From Jaapia argillacea MUCL 33604 (taxonomy: Eukaryota; Basidiomycota; Agaricomycetes; Jaapiales; Jaapiaceae): 64,000 nt of DNA. The position numbers and the translations under genes were made by a program. The notes under the pieces were generated by a model, which had not been told where the DNA came from, made no database searches, and saw nothing but the letters and a program-made list of their open reading frames with translations. Positions 1-15,349 of this stretch are shown here, piece by piece (the stretch's first letter is position 1; each line of letters starts with the position of its first letter). The stretch lies in the NCBI GenBank assembly GCA_000697665.1, contig KL197752.1, forward strand, positions 25,498 through 89,497. The letters are read 5' to 3'.

Positions 1-832
1 CTCCTCCTTCCTCCTCCTCCCCCTCTCCACGCCTCTCATTCTCCTCCTATTCTCCTCCTCCCATTCCTCCTCTCCTCACCACCTCCCCTTTCTACCTCCT
101 CCATTTCCTCCCTCCTGTCCCTCCTCCCCTTCCCAACCTCCATATCCTCTCCTTCCCGGCCCTATCTCTCCTCTTCTCTTTCTTAATTACCACCAGCAAC
201 TGTACTGTAGCCAGAGTCTCAATAAACGGCTCCATCCCATCCCTGCTTGATGAATGACATGATAAAAATCGCTTTTTTTGTGATATTTGTGATCTTTTAT
301 GATACATCAACTGGCTACAATACAACCAACCTCTTGAAGTCGAAATCTAAGCCCCCAGCCCCTGGTTGACCCATCAAATGCCAGCACGAGAAATAAATAT
401 TCATCCTGGTTAGGTTCCCAGCCGGGGTCGAACGCGGAATGCTCGACCTGAAACGAATTTGAACCTCGGCCGTCCCGCCTACCGTAGTGGCCGTCCAACT
501 CAAGTCCAACTAGTATTCGTCGCCGCGTTCAAGGAGTTTACGTTTCGGCTAAGTATGCCAGTTCAGCCCGACGGCCGTCGTAAATTTCTTCCTGTTCATA
601 TGCACCCTCCTCTTTGAGCATCTGTCTACCTCCTAACGACGCCCTCGAATCTAAGTTTCTTGTCTATGCTCTTTAACGCTGGTCGATGCCATGTAACGGT
701 TGCATTCACGGCCGGCCGATTCGCCATTAGAAGTCATGTGCCCCAAACACAACCCGGTTATGCTCGCTCCTCCAAACCAAGGTGCTCATAATCAAATGCC
801 TTCCTCTTGCGACTATCTTGACCTCTTCCACT
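1..832. other. Intergenic; pyrimidine-rich tract then no gene seen
   Basis: Positions 1 to about 180 are almost pure C/T on the + strand, built of CTCCTC-like words. The - strand therefore reads as a Gly/Arg/Glu-rich open frame that runs off the left edge without a recognisable domain. From about 180 to 832 I see no coding pattern; this stretch should hold the promoter of the glycerol kinase gene starting at 833. The tract could be a promoter-type CT element or the edge of a low-complexity gene to the left. Confidence 0.5.
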
Positions 833-3086
<2,254 letters not shown>

Positions 3087-3604
3087 GATGATGGCGATTG
3101 GGAGACTTTTATTAGTAAATATACCATCACTTGCATGTAATACGAACTATCCATAATACGAAAGCCTCAGGCTTCACCGAAACACATCAAAATTAGCAGT
3201 GACTCGTGTGGGAGGCGACGACGAGTCAGAACGCTTGTCATCTGGCGGGCATTGCCAAATCAGGTATATCCCGAACACATGTTTTCAAATTGACTCAGAC
3301 GACAGTGCCTTCTCGTCGTCACGCGCTGACCTTGCTCAGCGACCTCCACGAACAGCAGTTGATTATCGCTATGGTGACTGACTCGGGATTCATGATCGGA
3401 GCTTGTGCCTTGGCACGGTTGCGAGTCGTTCTTGGCCTTTCCCGACGGTATAAGTTCGTGCTGGCTTGTCGGCAAACCCAGTAATCTAAACCCTTCACTC
3501 TCCCTGCGTAGGTCAGTGCCAACGTATCTTCGTCCACTGCGTGCAACCCGTGCGTACTCATCTCACCACCGTCTCTCCTCCAAGAAACATACTGCGAGAA
3601 CGCA
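3087..3604. other. Intergenic between two + strand genes
   Basis: About 520 bp between the glycerol kinase stop and the DUF4246 start. It should hold the 3' end of the first gene and the promoter of the second. Open frames here are short, overlap one another on both strands and show no domain. Confidence 0.6.
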
Positions 3605-5445
3605 ATGTCGGGCGGTTCCAGCGACGATGTATACTTCCCATCTCCTTTCGCCCTCATCGACAACATGGATTTCCTTACGTTGAAGGAGTTCCGCATGCGG
3701 ACTCTGGTCTCTCAGATCCTTGAGAAGCCGAACTGGTGGCGTAAGGTCCACGACCAAGATATCGTAGAGAAATGGCGAAAGGAATTCATCCAGCAAGATG
3801 CGGAGCTCGTCAGGAAGGAATGGAGGGAATTGAGTGAAGCGGAGGAAGCCGAACTCTTTGCTGATGGTGATGGTGAAATGAACTGGCGGGAGGCCCAAAG
3901 GAAAAAGTGGCCCAGAGATCCACTCAACGATCTGCAACTCAATTATGTTTTCGACCAGCTGAGGTGGCTGGGGGAACAAAGGGACGTTGATACGGGTATT
4001 CAGGTACGTGTATAATTTTCCTGCTGCATTTCTTCTCCTGACTAACTCTATCTCAGGCGACTGGTATCAACAGCGTGTATCAATCCCTTGAGCTTATACC
4101 ATCCCACCTCAAGGCTGCTCTCATCGGTGGCGCGAGTGTTCTCGAGTCGGTTCCTGAGGAGGAAAAGGATTGGCACCCGGGGACCGAACATCAAGTCCTC
4201 GATCTCATCCACCCCTCCCTTCACTGCTTCCGAATCGGAAAGTCCCTCGTCAAGAAAGATGATGGGACCGTAGATGTTCCGACTTTGAACGACTATATGA
4301 ATCAACGCGATGACATCGACCGTAGCTCTAATTTCTCAACCTCAATCCAGCACCAGTGGCTTCCCACTGATTTTCAAGTATCGTCAACTGGCGAGGTCAC
4401 TCGTCTCGGTTATATCAATAACCTCCATCCCGACTTGCACAAGCCGCTCAACACAACCATAACCTCCATCCTCGAACGATTCATTCCCCTGTGGGACCGT
4501 GTTCTCTCAGCCACACTCAACCCAGACGAGTTGGCTATCACAGCGGACCCATTCAATTGGTATTCGAATCTGGAGGAGAAGGAACCCAATTGGAACGATT
4601 TCTGCAAAGATGGAAAACAAGACCATAAGGCCTACAATCTTGCTTATGACAAGTACCAGAAGGAAGTAAAGTGGCCAGTCGTTCCAGATCCCGCTCCTTT
4701 CACTCCACCTTGGAGCGAGGGGCAGGTCGAATTCACTTTGAAAGGCCGGAAGATTCAAGTTATAATCAAGATGGCCAACATCATCTTGACACCCGAGAAT
4801 CCCAAATATGGAGGTGGTTCGTGGCACGTCGAAGGCATGGAGAATGAGCGAATCGTTTCCACTGGCCTCTACTACTACCATTCCTCCAACATCTCGGAAT
4901 CGAAGTTGGGCTTCCGTAAAGCCATCGGTGACGGCGATTACGGCCACGAAATCCCCTACGAACAAAGCGACAACCAAGGTTATATGGCGGCATATGGTAT
5001 CGATGGAAATGGCGGCCCCCTGAATCAGGAGCTGGGCAGCATGGTCACAAAGGAGGACAAATGCCTTGCATTCCCAAATATTTACCAGCATCGCGTCGCG
5101 CCTTTCAAGTTGGTCGACCCCACCAAACCCGGTCTCCGCAAGATCCTTTGCTTCTTTCTCGTCGACCCTACGAAATCCATTCTCTCCACGTCCCAAGTCC
5201 CTCCTCAACAGTACGCATGGTACTCTAGGGAAATCGGCAAAGCTCCAGCCCTTACAGCCTTACCATTGGAATTGTTCGATATGATCACCGAAAAGTTGGT
5301 CGAAAAGACGGATGGTAATGGTGGAGTTATTACGATGGAACAAGCGAAAGCGGAGAGGCAGAAGTTGATGGACGAGAGGGCCAACTTTCGGGTGGAGCAC
5401 AACAAGGAGATATTCGAGATGGAGTTCAATATGTGTGAGCACTAG
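3605..5445 (+). CDS. DUF4246 family protein, 595 aa
   Basis: A fungal protein of unknown biochemical role belonging to the DUF4246 family. Two exons join cleanly: 3605-4003 and 4057-5445, with a 53 bp intron (gtacgt..ctcag) in phase 0. Family features seen include the early KWPRDPLNDLQLNYVFDQL, LIHPSLHCFRIGKS, and in the C-terminal half the conserved PKYGGGSWHVEGMENERI followed by TGLYYYHSSNISESKLGFR. The segment around LAFPNIYQHRVAPFKLVDP resembles the C-terminal half of a double-stranded beta-helix fold, with RKILCFFLVDP after it, so a 2-oxoglutarate dioxygenase-like fold is possible; that is inference. The C-terminus is charged and probably helical. The ATG at 3605 gives MSGGSSDDVYFPSPF, a plausible start with no signal peptide. 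The gene is intact. Confidence 0.88.
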
Positions 5446-5877
5446 TCGCTGTGAATTGTAGTATACCATTGGTTTTGGATAGATGAACATGCTGGTCAAC
5501 GCTTTGTCCGACTCGTAAAGAAGCTCGATATTCCAGCGTACACCAGAGTGAATAAAAGCTGACATGGTTATAGAATAATCATCTCAAGTGCGTCCAGGTT
5601 GCGAGCATACCGGGGACCGAGATACGTGAAACTAACTGAGTTGATACACAACGAAGACCCTCCCAAAACTCATCCTGGTCCTGCAAAAACCATCCCTTCC
5701 CCAATCCCCACCGACCTTCGAACCCTTGGTCTCGTCGAGGCGTTTGAGGTGGGCCAGAACGAGATGCATTGACCGCAGCGTCAACGAGACTTGAAGGTTG
5801 CGGGCGCACCAGGACCCTAGATCGAAGCGAACCGCCAGTCCGAGGAAGTCTCTCTCCTCATACTCCTGAACCTCACC
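5446..5877. other. Convergent intergenic region
   Basis: A 430 bp gap between the stops of the DUF4246 gene (+) and the small - strand gene. It should carry both 3' UTRs. No coding signal was seen. Confidence 0.6.
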
Positions 5878-6574
5878 CTACAACTTTGCTGTTGCCATCA
5901 CCCGGTTTCCCGCTCGCTCCTCCCTCCACATAACTTCTTCCAACTCTGATTCCGATTCCGGCGGTGAAGTCCCCGAGCTTAGGTCTTTCCACAACTGCAT
6001 AATCTCGTCCCTGAACCCGTCCAAGTCGCTTTCTTCCATCCAAGATAAGAATTGTTGAACACCAACCAGTCTCTGCATCGTTTTTTGTCCGGGATGAGTG
6101 GGAGTGGGTGATGGCGAGGTACATGTTTGTGATGATGGCTTCGGAGAGTAGATGTCGGTGTATGATCGTATTAGACTTTCAAGCAGGGCGACGCCAGTGG
6201 CGATGGTCTCAACAAGACTGAGCATCGAGGGAACGAGCAGAGCGGCGTCGGCGTCTGCATCGGCTGTGGTAGACTGTGGATCCGCAGAGTCCCGGATATC
6301 CGAGAGAAGGCCAGGGAGGTCCAGTACCGCATCTCTCAACGTGATCAAGGATGTATGGAGAGTAGTAACGTTATCGAGTTCGCAGGGCAGGGATTCGAGA
6401 ACTGCCAATGCCCACTGTGTGTGATGTTTGAAACAAGTGAGTGGGCGAATTTGGAAGGCATGGTATGAGGGTACGCACATCGACATAGTCCTTTGTTCTC
6501 TCCCTATCCTCCAGTATCTCCAAAACTAATAATTGGTTGGAAGAAGTCTGAGCATCTTCATCAAGTCGATTCAT
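5878..6574 (-). CDS. Unrecognised small helical protein, 210 aa
   Basis: I do not recognise the family. Two exons fit well: 6574-6479 gives MNRLDEDAQTSSNQLLVLEI and a short charged stretch, then an intron at 6478-6415 (gtgcgt..acacag), then 6414-5878 up to a TAG stop. The joined protein reads KDYVDWALAVLESLPCELDN across the junction, in phase 0. It is rich in Leu, Glu and Ser and should be mostly helical, with an Asp/Ala-rich low-complexity loop (TTADADADAALL) in the middle and a Pro/Thr/Ser-rich loop before the last helix. There is no signal peptide or membrane segment. The composition would suit a small subunit of a coiled-coil complex, but that is only a guess. It is convergent with the DUF4246 gene. 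Confidence 0.7.
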
Positions 6575-7552
6575 TGTCGTTCAAGTATGGATATAAAACC
6601 AGATAATTTGCGTGAATCCACACAAAGCAGGTCTCGAAAATCGAGGTGTATTAAGTCCACTCGGGGATGGGGTTGGCCATTTATATAGGGAGGATGAACG
6701 CATTTTGTTCTGGAGGGGTCCTGGATCCAGCCTTGAATATGTCGAGTCCTGCCATTGTATCCCAAGAACACGGAAAATAGTAGAAGGAAGAGGCGAGGCT
6801 TTGCGATCCTTTGAAAGTCATCGCAAAAGCCGAGATGCATACGGAGGCAAACCTACGCAGATCAATCGATCAAGTCGGCAATGTAACATCTCAGCAAGAC
6901 AACAAACTCGACACCGTTCCCCAGAGCCGAGTCCCGCCCAACACATCGAGGAAGGGAAAGGACGCTTTAGCCCCCAGCAAAAAAAGTGGTTCTCTAGATA
7001 TCTAACATACAACAGCCCCATCTATTCAACGACAGTCTGCGACTTTTGATCTCGCCGCAGCCGGAGCAAAGAATAACCATACCAACTATATGCAACAAAA
7101 CCTCTTGACTGTGAAATTACTCGGAGAATATGTGACTTGATAGTTGCAAGAATGAATACAAGATACATTGAAGATGTCAACGCGGATGGGTGGGTGTCCG
7201 AATTGCTTGATGCGTAGGGATGAGTTCTTGTAGGAGTGGGTTCGCGAGATGAATAATGATATGGGGTGGGGAGGCTGTGCGCGGGGGGTATTCATGTGTG
7301 TTGAAACAGCGATGTGTGATGCGGTGCGATCAGTTGGGTTTTGGATCGGATGGGATAGTGTCCGTAGTTAGGGAAGCGGAGGGAGGGATGACCGAGGTGT
7401 AAGGGCATATATGCGCTTGGGGGGGTTGAATATCCACATCGAAGCGGAAAGCGTCCACGGTGTGCTCGCTCCAACACAAGTGCGCCGAGAGGTAGGCAAT
7501 CGTATCTCCGGAAGCGAACGCAATCGAACAGCGACCAAGGAGGGGGGGCCAA
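6575..7552. other. Intergenic between two - strand genes
   Basis: About 980 bp between the start of the 210-aa gene and the stop of the zinc transporter. It should hold the promoter of the former and the 3' UTR of the latter. Several overlapping open frames exist but none looks like a protein and none carries a domain. Confidence 0.5.
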
Positions 7553-9307
7553 TTACGCCCACTTCCCAAGCAGAGCCATCAACGCACAACCCGCAAACAT
7601 ACATCCCAACGCATACAACAACTTCCCATTCGACGCGTTGATCATTTCCTGACTGAACAAGAATTCATGTGCCAAAAGCTACACATCCCCCACACTCTCA
7701 ATTCCCATCGAGACTCAAGAAAGGCAAGAAAGCTGCTCACCTCGACCAACCCGGTGTAAATCAAGATTCCTGAACTGACGGCGTCCATGACTCCACTGAC
7801 GATGCTAGCCTCCATACTCCCAGGGTTATAACTCGTCCTGATACCCAAGCCGATGGCGATACCAGTTGGAGTCGTGATACCGAATAGCATGGCGGCGTAG
7901 ACGGGTACGTGACGGTAAGCTGGAGGTAGTTGGAGGAAAGCGAGACGCGAGCCGAGACCAAGTCCTTCGAAAAGTTCTACAGGGACGTGAGTATGAGAGA
8001 ATGGTGATGGGGATAGAATGGGCTTACGATGGAAGACAATCACAATGAAGAGAATTTTGAAATCTTCGTCAACTGCTAACGTCATGCCTATCAGAACGCT
8101 GTTGTGAAGAAGAAAAGTGTCAAAGGATCGTTAGGATAACTGAAGATGAACGAATGCAAGAAGTGACGTTTACCTATGCAAAACGATACCAAACTCCAAA
8201 ATCGCAATCCCAACAATCTGAGCTACGGCTGGATCATGATGGTGATCATAAACCGTAGCCGCGCTGCCGATAGTTCCATGGTTATGCAAATGCAAGCCCG
8301 CTGGGGATTCACCCATCTCCACATCCTTGGGTGTGGCGGGGGTGAGAGCACCAGGGGCCAATTCTGGTCCGAGGATATCTCGGTGTTGATGATCGGGCTT
8401 AGGCTCACGATAATGATCAGAACTAGAACTCGCGCGTTTTTCTAAGGCGCCAGTTTCTACGTCATGTTGGTGGTGGTGGTGGTTGTGATGAGGAGATGAA
8501 TGTGATTCGGGTAAATCGGAAGAAGATAATGTCTTCTCCAAGCCTTCTGGTCCATGTGCGGCATGTGAGCCTGCGCCACGTGTTACGGAGTGTCCATGAG
8601 GATCTAACATGGCATTACACAACAAGCATCAGCATTTCTAACTTCGAGGTATCCAAAGGTTAGGGATGAGCTCACCATGATGCAGTCCTAATTTCGCTAG
8701 CCTCGCTGTGCCAAGACGGAAAGCGAACAATTCTGTGCAGAAGATGGCGAATATGCTGGCGAGACAGATCGCGAGGGCGTAGGGCTGTGTTTCAGACAAG
8801 TTAGACATGACGTCCGTGGGGGCTTGATGGGAGGGGAAGGGGATACGCACATATTCACGCCAAGCTGGTGAGAGACAATCTGAACCGAGCTCGTCAAGAG
8901 CAGGGCTGAGTAGATGGATAAAGGCGGTGGCGATCTGAAAATGGAAAAAATCAGTGGTTGGAAGGATCGTCGCGACCAAGGTACGCACGATAACACCAGA
9001 GCCAAAGTATTTCGCAAAACTGAAACAAAGGAAACCTGTCAGAACATCTGATAAAACGGGATATTGGTGGGAGAACTTACTTGAAGACACCTGCGGGTAC
9101 GTTCAACCATGTCGACCTCTTTGCAAGTACGGGAAACAGGGCTCCTGTTGACGAGGCGGCGAGGATGATGAAGATCGACGCAATCCGTAAACTTCGATAG
9201 TTCTCTGCACCTCCTCCCGACCCACAATTTGGAACTCCAAAAGGGGTATCGCTGGGGTCGTATGACGAGGGCGAGGGCAGGGCTGCGATTGTCGAGGATG
9301 CAGACAT
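7553..9307 (-). CDS. ZIP family zinc transporter (ZRT1/ZRT2-like)
   Basis: A plasma-membrane or organelle transporter that moves Zn2+ (possibly Fe2+) into the cytosol. The - strand exons give an N-terminal loop (CGSGGGAENYRSLRIASIFI), TM1-TM3 with FAKYFGSGVIVRT and FIHLLSPALDELGS, a long cytosolic loop with a His cluster (HSSPHHNHHHHQHD) and a second His-rich stretch (LHLHNHG, DHHHD), then TM4 with EFGIVLHSVLIGM. TM5 is split by an intron and reads FHQLFEGLGLGSRLA once joined; this His/Glu motif forms the metal site in the family. The last exons give FGITTPTGIAIGLGIR, VELLAHEFLF and a C-terminal membrane segment ending MALLGKWA with a TAA at 7553-7555. The ATG at 9307 starts a short Ser/Pro-rich extracellular tail. 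The gene looks whole, with about seven exons. Confidence 0.9.
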
Positions 9308-12300
9308 TATTTTCGTCGAGGAAAATAGGTGGCAAGATAGTGTAGGATAGAGAGCGGGGTGTGTAAGTCAGGAAGTTGAGTGTGGAATATAAGGAAACTT
9401 GTGCGAGGTGTGTTGGATTGACTGAGAAGTAGTCTAAAGGAGTGCGAGGAGCCTGCGTGGCGGGGCATGAAGAAGATAACACATCCATTTTGTCCGACCG
9501 CGCAGGTACTCTAACCGAACCAGCGTCATTTCCACCCGCATTTCTCACGAACGAACTGCCACAACTGCACATCCTTGACCCAGATCATCCTAGATCTCCC
9601 TCCTCATCCACGTTCATCCCTTCTCTCTCTCATCTTGCGCACTTCCATACAGCGTTCTTACGTCTGGATGAGGGCCTGCAGTGGTGGAGAGGTTATACGA
9701 CGGCACTGCGCGACTCGAAAAGGAATGAAAAAAAGCCACGGTTGTTCGGACGAGAATGGCGTATCCGGCAACTAACGTCCAACCAAGAATCGATCGTGGA
9801 TTCCTTGCTTACGTCCTTTATTCACCGGCGAGTACCCTCTCGGTCCCAAGACTTGGTCATCCCAACATGGCCGTCGCATTGCTCAATGACGGCCTCGGAG
9901 AGAGAGAGGGATTCGACAGGGCCGGAGCATACGCACTGGAGGAAAGTGAGGTGATCATAATGGAACTTCTTCTGCCTCGCATGCCAACATCTGTATTATC
10001 CAATTGCTCCAGCCTCCAGCAGACCACCGTTCGTGACGGCGATGCAAGATAAGCCCTCATCCATCAAACACACCCTCCCGTTCAACGATAATCTTGTCTC
10101 GCCCTGCACATGCAAATGACAAGGAAGTCCTGTTCGGTCCCAAGATTGGCACAGTTACAGTCGTCATCGAATTCGACCCACCGCACCAGTCAGGCGAATG
10201 AAATGCCCACATTGTTACCGCCGCTTGATTTAGGACATAGTGGGGACTCGGGAAGATCATACCAATTGCGGCGCGCAGTGGTACACGACGACACCACGCT
10301 GGGACCTACTTACCCACAACCTTGTAGCTCTCACGACGACTGTGCTCGTTCGAGAACGAGCCGTAGGCAGATAACCTCGCATCACACTCAGAGATCGTCC
10401 TACATGTCCTTCAAGAATAGACTGACCGAGGATAGGTCGGTACAAATAGTGCATGGATAGGTTGGGTGAGTGCTTAGAATGATCCCGAGACTTGTTGTGG
10501 CTTGGCAAACTTTACAGATTACGCTTATACTGCTCCCATTACAACTTATTAGTGAGTGTACGAGGTGAAATAATACGGAGGCACTCACTTCAACACAGTC
10601 GTGTTGGTTATGCCAAGCTGTCATTAATTCATTCGACCGATCGGACAGGAAATGATCGACGGGTGACTGAAGTGGTACTCACCGTTCCGGGAGGGAATTT
10701 AGACACTACGCCGATGGTGCTTGCTTGGGATTGGTAGGGTTTATGGAAGGAACAAACGTTCCTGTCGATGTCACCCCGCGTCCAACTTGAGCTTGATCCC
10801 CGTGCCGACAGCAGCAACTTGTCAGGCATAAGTGAACCAGCTGGATAATTGGAAGTTGTTCATAAAGAAGAAAACGGCCCTTCACAAGATGATGGTGCAG
10901 GACCCCACAGCTGGCTAATGTTGGAGTGAAGTGGCAAATCAGTCGTCTAATCAGATAAAGCCCCTCCAAGATAACAAATCAGCTCCCGTCTTCCAAGCAA
11001 CTGTGGAGGTAAAAAGAACCTACCTTGATGGTCAAATGAACCAATAAGGTCGATTCTCGACGTTGCTTGACTGTACGGAGGAAACGGCCCGGGTCAAGAC
11101 GAGATTAGCCTTCCAGAAACAAATAGGCGCCAACCCAGGGTGGAGGATTATCATCGGACCAGGAACGTTAAGGTAACCGCGTGCGCAGAGTCCACGAATT
11201 GTCGTTCAGGTCTGCGAGGGTATTGTTTATTATGCTATCAGATAGCGGAGTTCAGGGGAGACCGCCTGCAGTGACATGGGGAGATGCGGCACCGTGACGA
11301 GCAACATTGGCCTGGAGATCAGTGTTCGGTCAGACCTAAGTACCCACCATACCTCCTGTCATTCAAGACCATACTTGGTTGGGAACCGGCGGACAATGGG
11401 AGTCAAGGAGTTGCGCAGTTGAGTTTGATGTGGACTTGGAGTATCGGCGTCCGCAACAGCGAAATATATCGAGTGTCCTCAGGCTGCGTCTAGAGTCAAC
11501 ATGAGGAAACGTTGACTGTGGCAGCCAGTCGTTTCCTCCGAGTCGGTGACCACCGAAAACGACGACAAACCCGTGGAACAACGCGGAAGGAAGAAGAAAG
11601 AGACACGTCCAGGCGGTGGCGTTGGGTGTGTGTTCGTTGCGTCGTCGTTACCTCAATCTCGCTCTCCACTCTCTCATTTGAATATTCTCTACAAACCACC
11701 TCTCTAGTTCTCTGGGGGTTCTCAGGGGCACTTAGACTCCCCATATCGAACTTTCTGGCGTTTTCGACCGCAAATCGCATCTCGACTCCCGCCTTCTGGT
11801 CAGTTGCGGGCATCGATGGCTTCCGTACTCGGGTCCACAATCCCATACGACCTCGACAGTCTCTTCACAGCGCGCCCACCAGTACGCCGTTTGATCACGT
11901 ATGTATCTCCAGGATGTCTGCTATCTCAGACACGTTTGCAATGGCACATGGCAACGAGTCTTCCACAATTATGGGTCCGGTTCTGCTTCAACTTTCAACC
12001 ATGGGTGCTTGGTCAGGCGGAGAGACAGACGAACAGTTCCCGAGTATTAGTGGTGTACTCGAGGTGAGATTTCTTTCCACAACTTCTTCAGCGCTTTGTT
12101 CACAACGCCGACCCAGAGACGACACCAGAGCCCTGCGGGACACAAACCCAAGGCGACGTCATGCACATACTTCCTTCTCGCCTTTGCCGATCTGTCGTTC
12201 CCACTACCGTCACAGCCTTCCACCTCTGTGCCTCAGATTCCCACTGTATCTACCCTGTTATGCCGGAGTCTGGCTTTCCTGACAATCGGAGCCTCCGCAG

Positions 12301-12796
12301 CAGAAACCCATCGTATAAGCCCTGTATGATCTCCCTCGACTGCATATATTCGCGACTTTCGTCGCGCTATATCTTTTGCAGTGCCTAAATGTTCGGTATC
12401 TCGTCAGTAGGGTCGCCCCGAAACAAGGGCGTTTGACACGTCTGGAACTTAAAAATTTCATCCTCTCGTTCTCGCTTCACTCGTACGATATGTAGTGGGG
12501 AAGTGCAACCCCGGTTCAAAATCTTTATGCAGCACTCCCCTGCTTACAACATACAGACCGGAGATGAATCTACGCGGAGTTTATTTTGGTGGGGGTGAGT
12601 GCCACTTGTCGAATATGAGGTCAGGACATTTATCATTCTGCTCTCGTACAGTCTATATGGTGCAGGGATCCCAGTACTCGAAACCAAGAAGAAATTGTAA
12701 GCGACAATGTGGCCCATGTGTATGAAAAAAGGAGCAGTTCGTAGGTCGACAAATCCACACCAAATATTAAACTAGATGTATTTCACTTGTCAACGT
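9308..12796. other. 3.5 kb stretch with no convincing gene
   Basis: Between the zinc transporter start and the first M gene I find only short, mutually overlapping open frames on both strands. The longest (9442-9954 and 11512-12282, both +) have no recognisable domain and no clear splice pattern linking them. A few stretches, such as the frame around 10,100-10,200 (+) reading FGPKIGTVTVVIEF, look protein-like, so decayed gene remains are possible. Sequence at 12,650-12,796 resembles the region just downstream of M2 (16,760-16,898), so the tandem M unit extends beyond the stop codons. Confidence 0.5.
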
Positions 12797-15349
12797 TCAT
12801 TGGGGGAAGGGTTTCGCAGTAGTGGAAGGAGTGTATGATTCTTGATCATCACCATCTTTACCGGAAGTCTGCGAAGGAGTGCGATCAGGACCGCGGTTTG
12901 GAGAGCCGCGCCGTGCGTGGATCAACGCTGGTCCCTCCTGGGTAGGTTGGAGACAAAGTGCCATGTCTTCGTTCCTTGTAAAGTCCTCCCAGTCAAACGC
13001 ATCTGCAAGTCCGCGCCCGGATGATGCTAAGATCAGATGGAGGGGGTGCGTCGGGTCAAATGACTCTGGGAAACCGAGCCTCCCGCGAACGGTGACATCC
13101 TCATGCCCTTTTTGATAAACGATTGAAAGATAGACCATCACGATGGACAAGATACCTATCACAGTCGTGGGGATGAGGGCGAGGAGAGAAGCTGTGGCTT
13201 CGCGGCGTTGCCACCCCATGGTCCCTGCAAGGAATGTGCCATTATAACTAATCGTCATATTGTCGGGGATCTTGTCGTCGGGGAAGACACCGGTGGTTGA
13301 AAATCCCGACCGTAAGACCTACAACAAACCAATCAACTCAAAATCTATCAATTAAGGAGCAAGACAGCCCACCGTTGCTGAGTATTCAACGACTCCCCTG
13401 ATGTAATCCTCCTGCGACGCTGAATGAAAATAGGAAACCGGTAATCATTTGACAATGCTCACCATAATACCGTTCAAGAGGGCGAGCTGCTCTTGGCTAG
13501 ATCCATTCTGACTCTGAGGTTGGCTGAAAAAGACTGTCGAAATATCATTACCAATAGAGTTCCCCCAAAGATACTGTGAGCCGTAGAAAAGGTCCGAAAA
13601 GGTCTCGGCAGTGTATTGTCCGATATCGAAGTTGGATGTGTTGTATTGACTGCCAAAATCACTGGGTGTGTGGGGATAAGAAGCCAATGTTTCGGATACA
13701 TTGACGACGGAGGTGTAATCGACCCTGACTGTCGTGAGCTTCGGCTTGATTGTACACATTGTTGTGTTGATAAAATCATACGAACGACCAACGCCCGAAA
13801 ACAGTACTACTACGGGGTTGAATGGCGTCAAACTTTGCATCGCATGAACGAGCACGGCGGACTTACGATGGGAAGATGCATCGTAACCGCTTGTGTTGGT
13901 TGTACTCATATTTTGGAAGGTGCATATACCGCCCCAGACTATCCCATCAGTACCCTCCATGGTTACGTCGTCGAAATTGTCTGAACAAATAGCTCATTAA
14001 ATTCTAACCAGGATGAGTGGACTGTGATACGAACTCCAAACTGTGCCATCCGGGCAGTTTAAGAACCATATCCACTGTGTATAGTTACGCTGAGATTCGT
14101 TCACGAGTCCGGGACCGGTGGGTGTGATTGAAAAGTTATTTGCAAATGGGTACATTGCCGGTGCAACCAAATCGTCTGGAACTTGTTGGCATGATACGTC
14201 GGCGCTGAATCCTTGCTGATTGAGCGAGTAATTGCTCGAAAAGCCTTCTGCATGAGGTGGATTTTGCATAGAGAAATTGCTGAGGATCGGACCTCCAACA
14301 AAATTGAGACCATTGGCGAAGATTGAATGGTTCAATCCACTCGTTTGTGGTGAACCAGTTGGGAGAATACCACCTATAGACGTGATGCACCATGAGGTTA
14401 ATGGAGGGCAATTCGTAAAGGAGAGACCTTTACCAGTGGATATGTTATAAGTTACCAAATTGTAGTTGATCAGGTTTGGGATGCCAAAGGGACGACCCGC
14501 AGATGCAACACCGCTGATATCGGTAGGAAGGGAGGTTAGATCACCTGCCTCGGATGACGCTACAGCATTGTCAATCAGGATGAGAATGGCCATCAGCGGA
14601 GATAATCAATCAACGCACCAACTCCTGGTTCATAGTCATAGTAGTTTCCTGCAGGGTAACTAGATTCGACGAATTCGCGAAAAGCTGGGCTTCCGATGTC
14701 CAGTTCCAATCCATTAATCGTGCGTTCTACCATTAGCGTCGTGGGTGACAGCAGGGTTGACCATCTACGTTGGCGACATCAACACCGAAATATTGTGAGT
14801 CTGATAATTAACTGACCCAGCTGTTTGTGCGCTCAGTGCGACAACGAAGATGGCCGTTCCCAGTGTCCACCAAGGATGACGTGAGTTTAAGGCGAAAGAC
14901 TTCCTGGACAATTCGATGCCCACAGTCAGGGAGTAGAGGGAGATAGGCCTGTGAGAAATAAGCCGGGAAGCTAACAAGTAACGAACGGCCCGCGAGAAAA
15001 GCCTTCGAGTAGGTCAGCTTCTAGCTGCATGATATTGGTGGATAACGGGTGAAAAAACATACAATGACGAGAGAATGGAGAGGATCGTGCCAATTATTGT
15101 AACAACGGCCGTCGTTGAACGGGGGGAGGTCAATACCATTGTTGCCGATTTATCGGGAAGAAGAATTTGACCATAGCGAATGATGGCACCAAAGAAACCC
15201 CATGCAAAACCCATGAGGGCTAGCTGGCCGATGACAATGGCAAGGTGCCAGCCGAGGATTTTGGTCCGAACGTGGTGGACCTGTGGCGGCATCGCGTTCG
15301 CTTTGAAGCGAATCGTATCCCGAACGGGAAGAGAGGTATATGAAGTCAT
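12797..15349 (-). CDS. M1: multi-pass membrane glycoprotein, first copy of tandem family
   Basis: An uncharacterised protein that I associate with Agaricomycetes; no function is known to me. It starts MTSYTSLPVRD (ATG at 15349), a short cytosolic tail, then TM1 (ILGWHLAIVIGQLALMGF), TM2 (TTAVVTIIGTILSILSSLY), a charged SRAVRYLLASRLISHRP linker and TM3 (LGTAIFVVALSAQTAG). A large, probably extracellular domain follows with many N-x-S/T sites (NFSMQ, NYSLN, NFSIT, NYTQW), an INYNLVTYNISTG motif, GILPTGSPQTSG and FSADVSCQQ. TM4 (LLALIPTTVIGILSIVMVYL) precedes a cytosolic tail with ESFDPTHPLHLILASSGRG and DAFDWEDFTRNED. About ten short introns break the gene, for a product of roughly 650-700 aa. 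The exons line up one for one with M2 and M3, and no damage was seen. The stop is at 12797-12799. Confidence 0.75.

Noticed and set aside
1-180. Possible coding end of a Gly/Arg-rich gene on - at the window edge
   Set aside because: Only a low-complexity CT tract with no domain; cannot be judged without the flanking sequence.
9442-9954. 170-aa open frame on + upstream of the zinc transporter
   Set aside because: No domain, overlapping open frames in other registers, and no consistent exon structure; treated as non-coding.
11512-12282. 256-aa open frame on +
   Set aside because: Arg- and Ser-rich composition typical of chance frames in GC-moderate DNA, with no recognised motif; not called.
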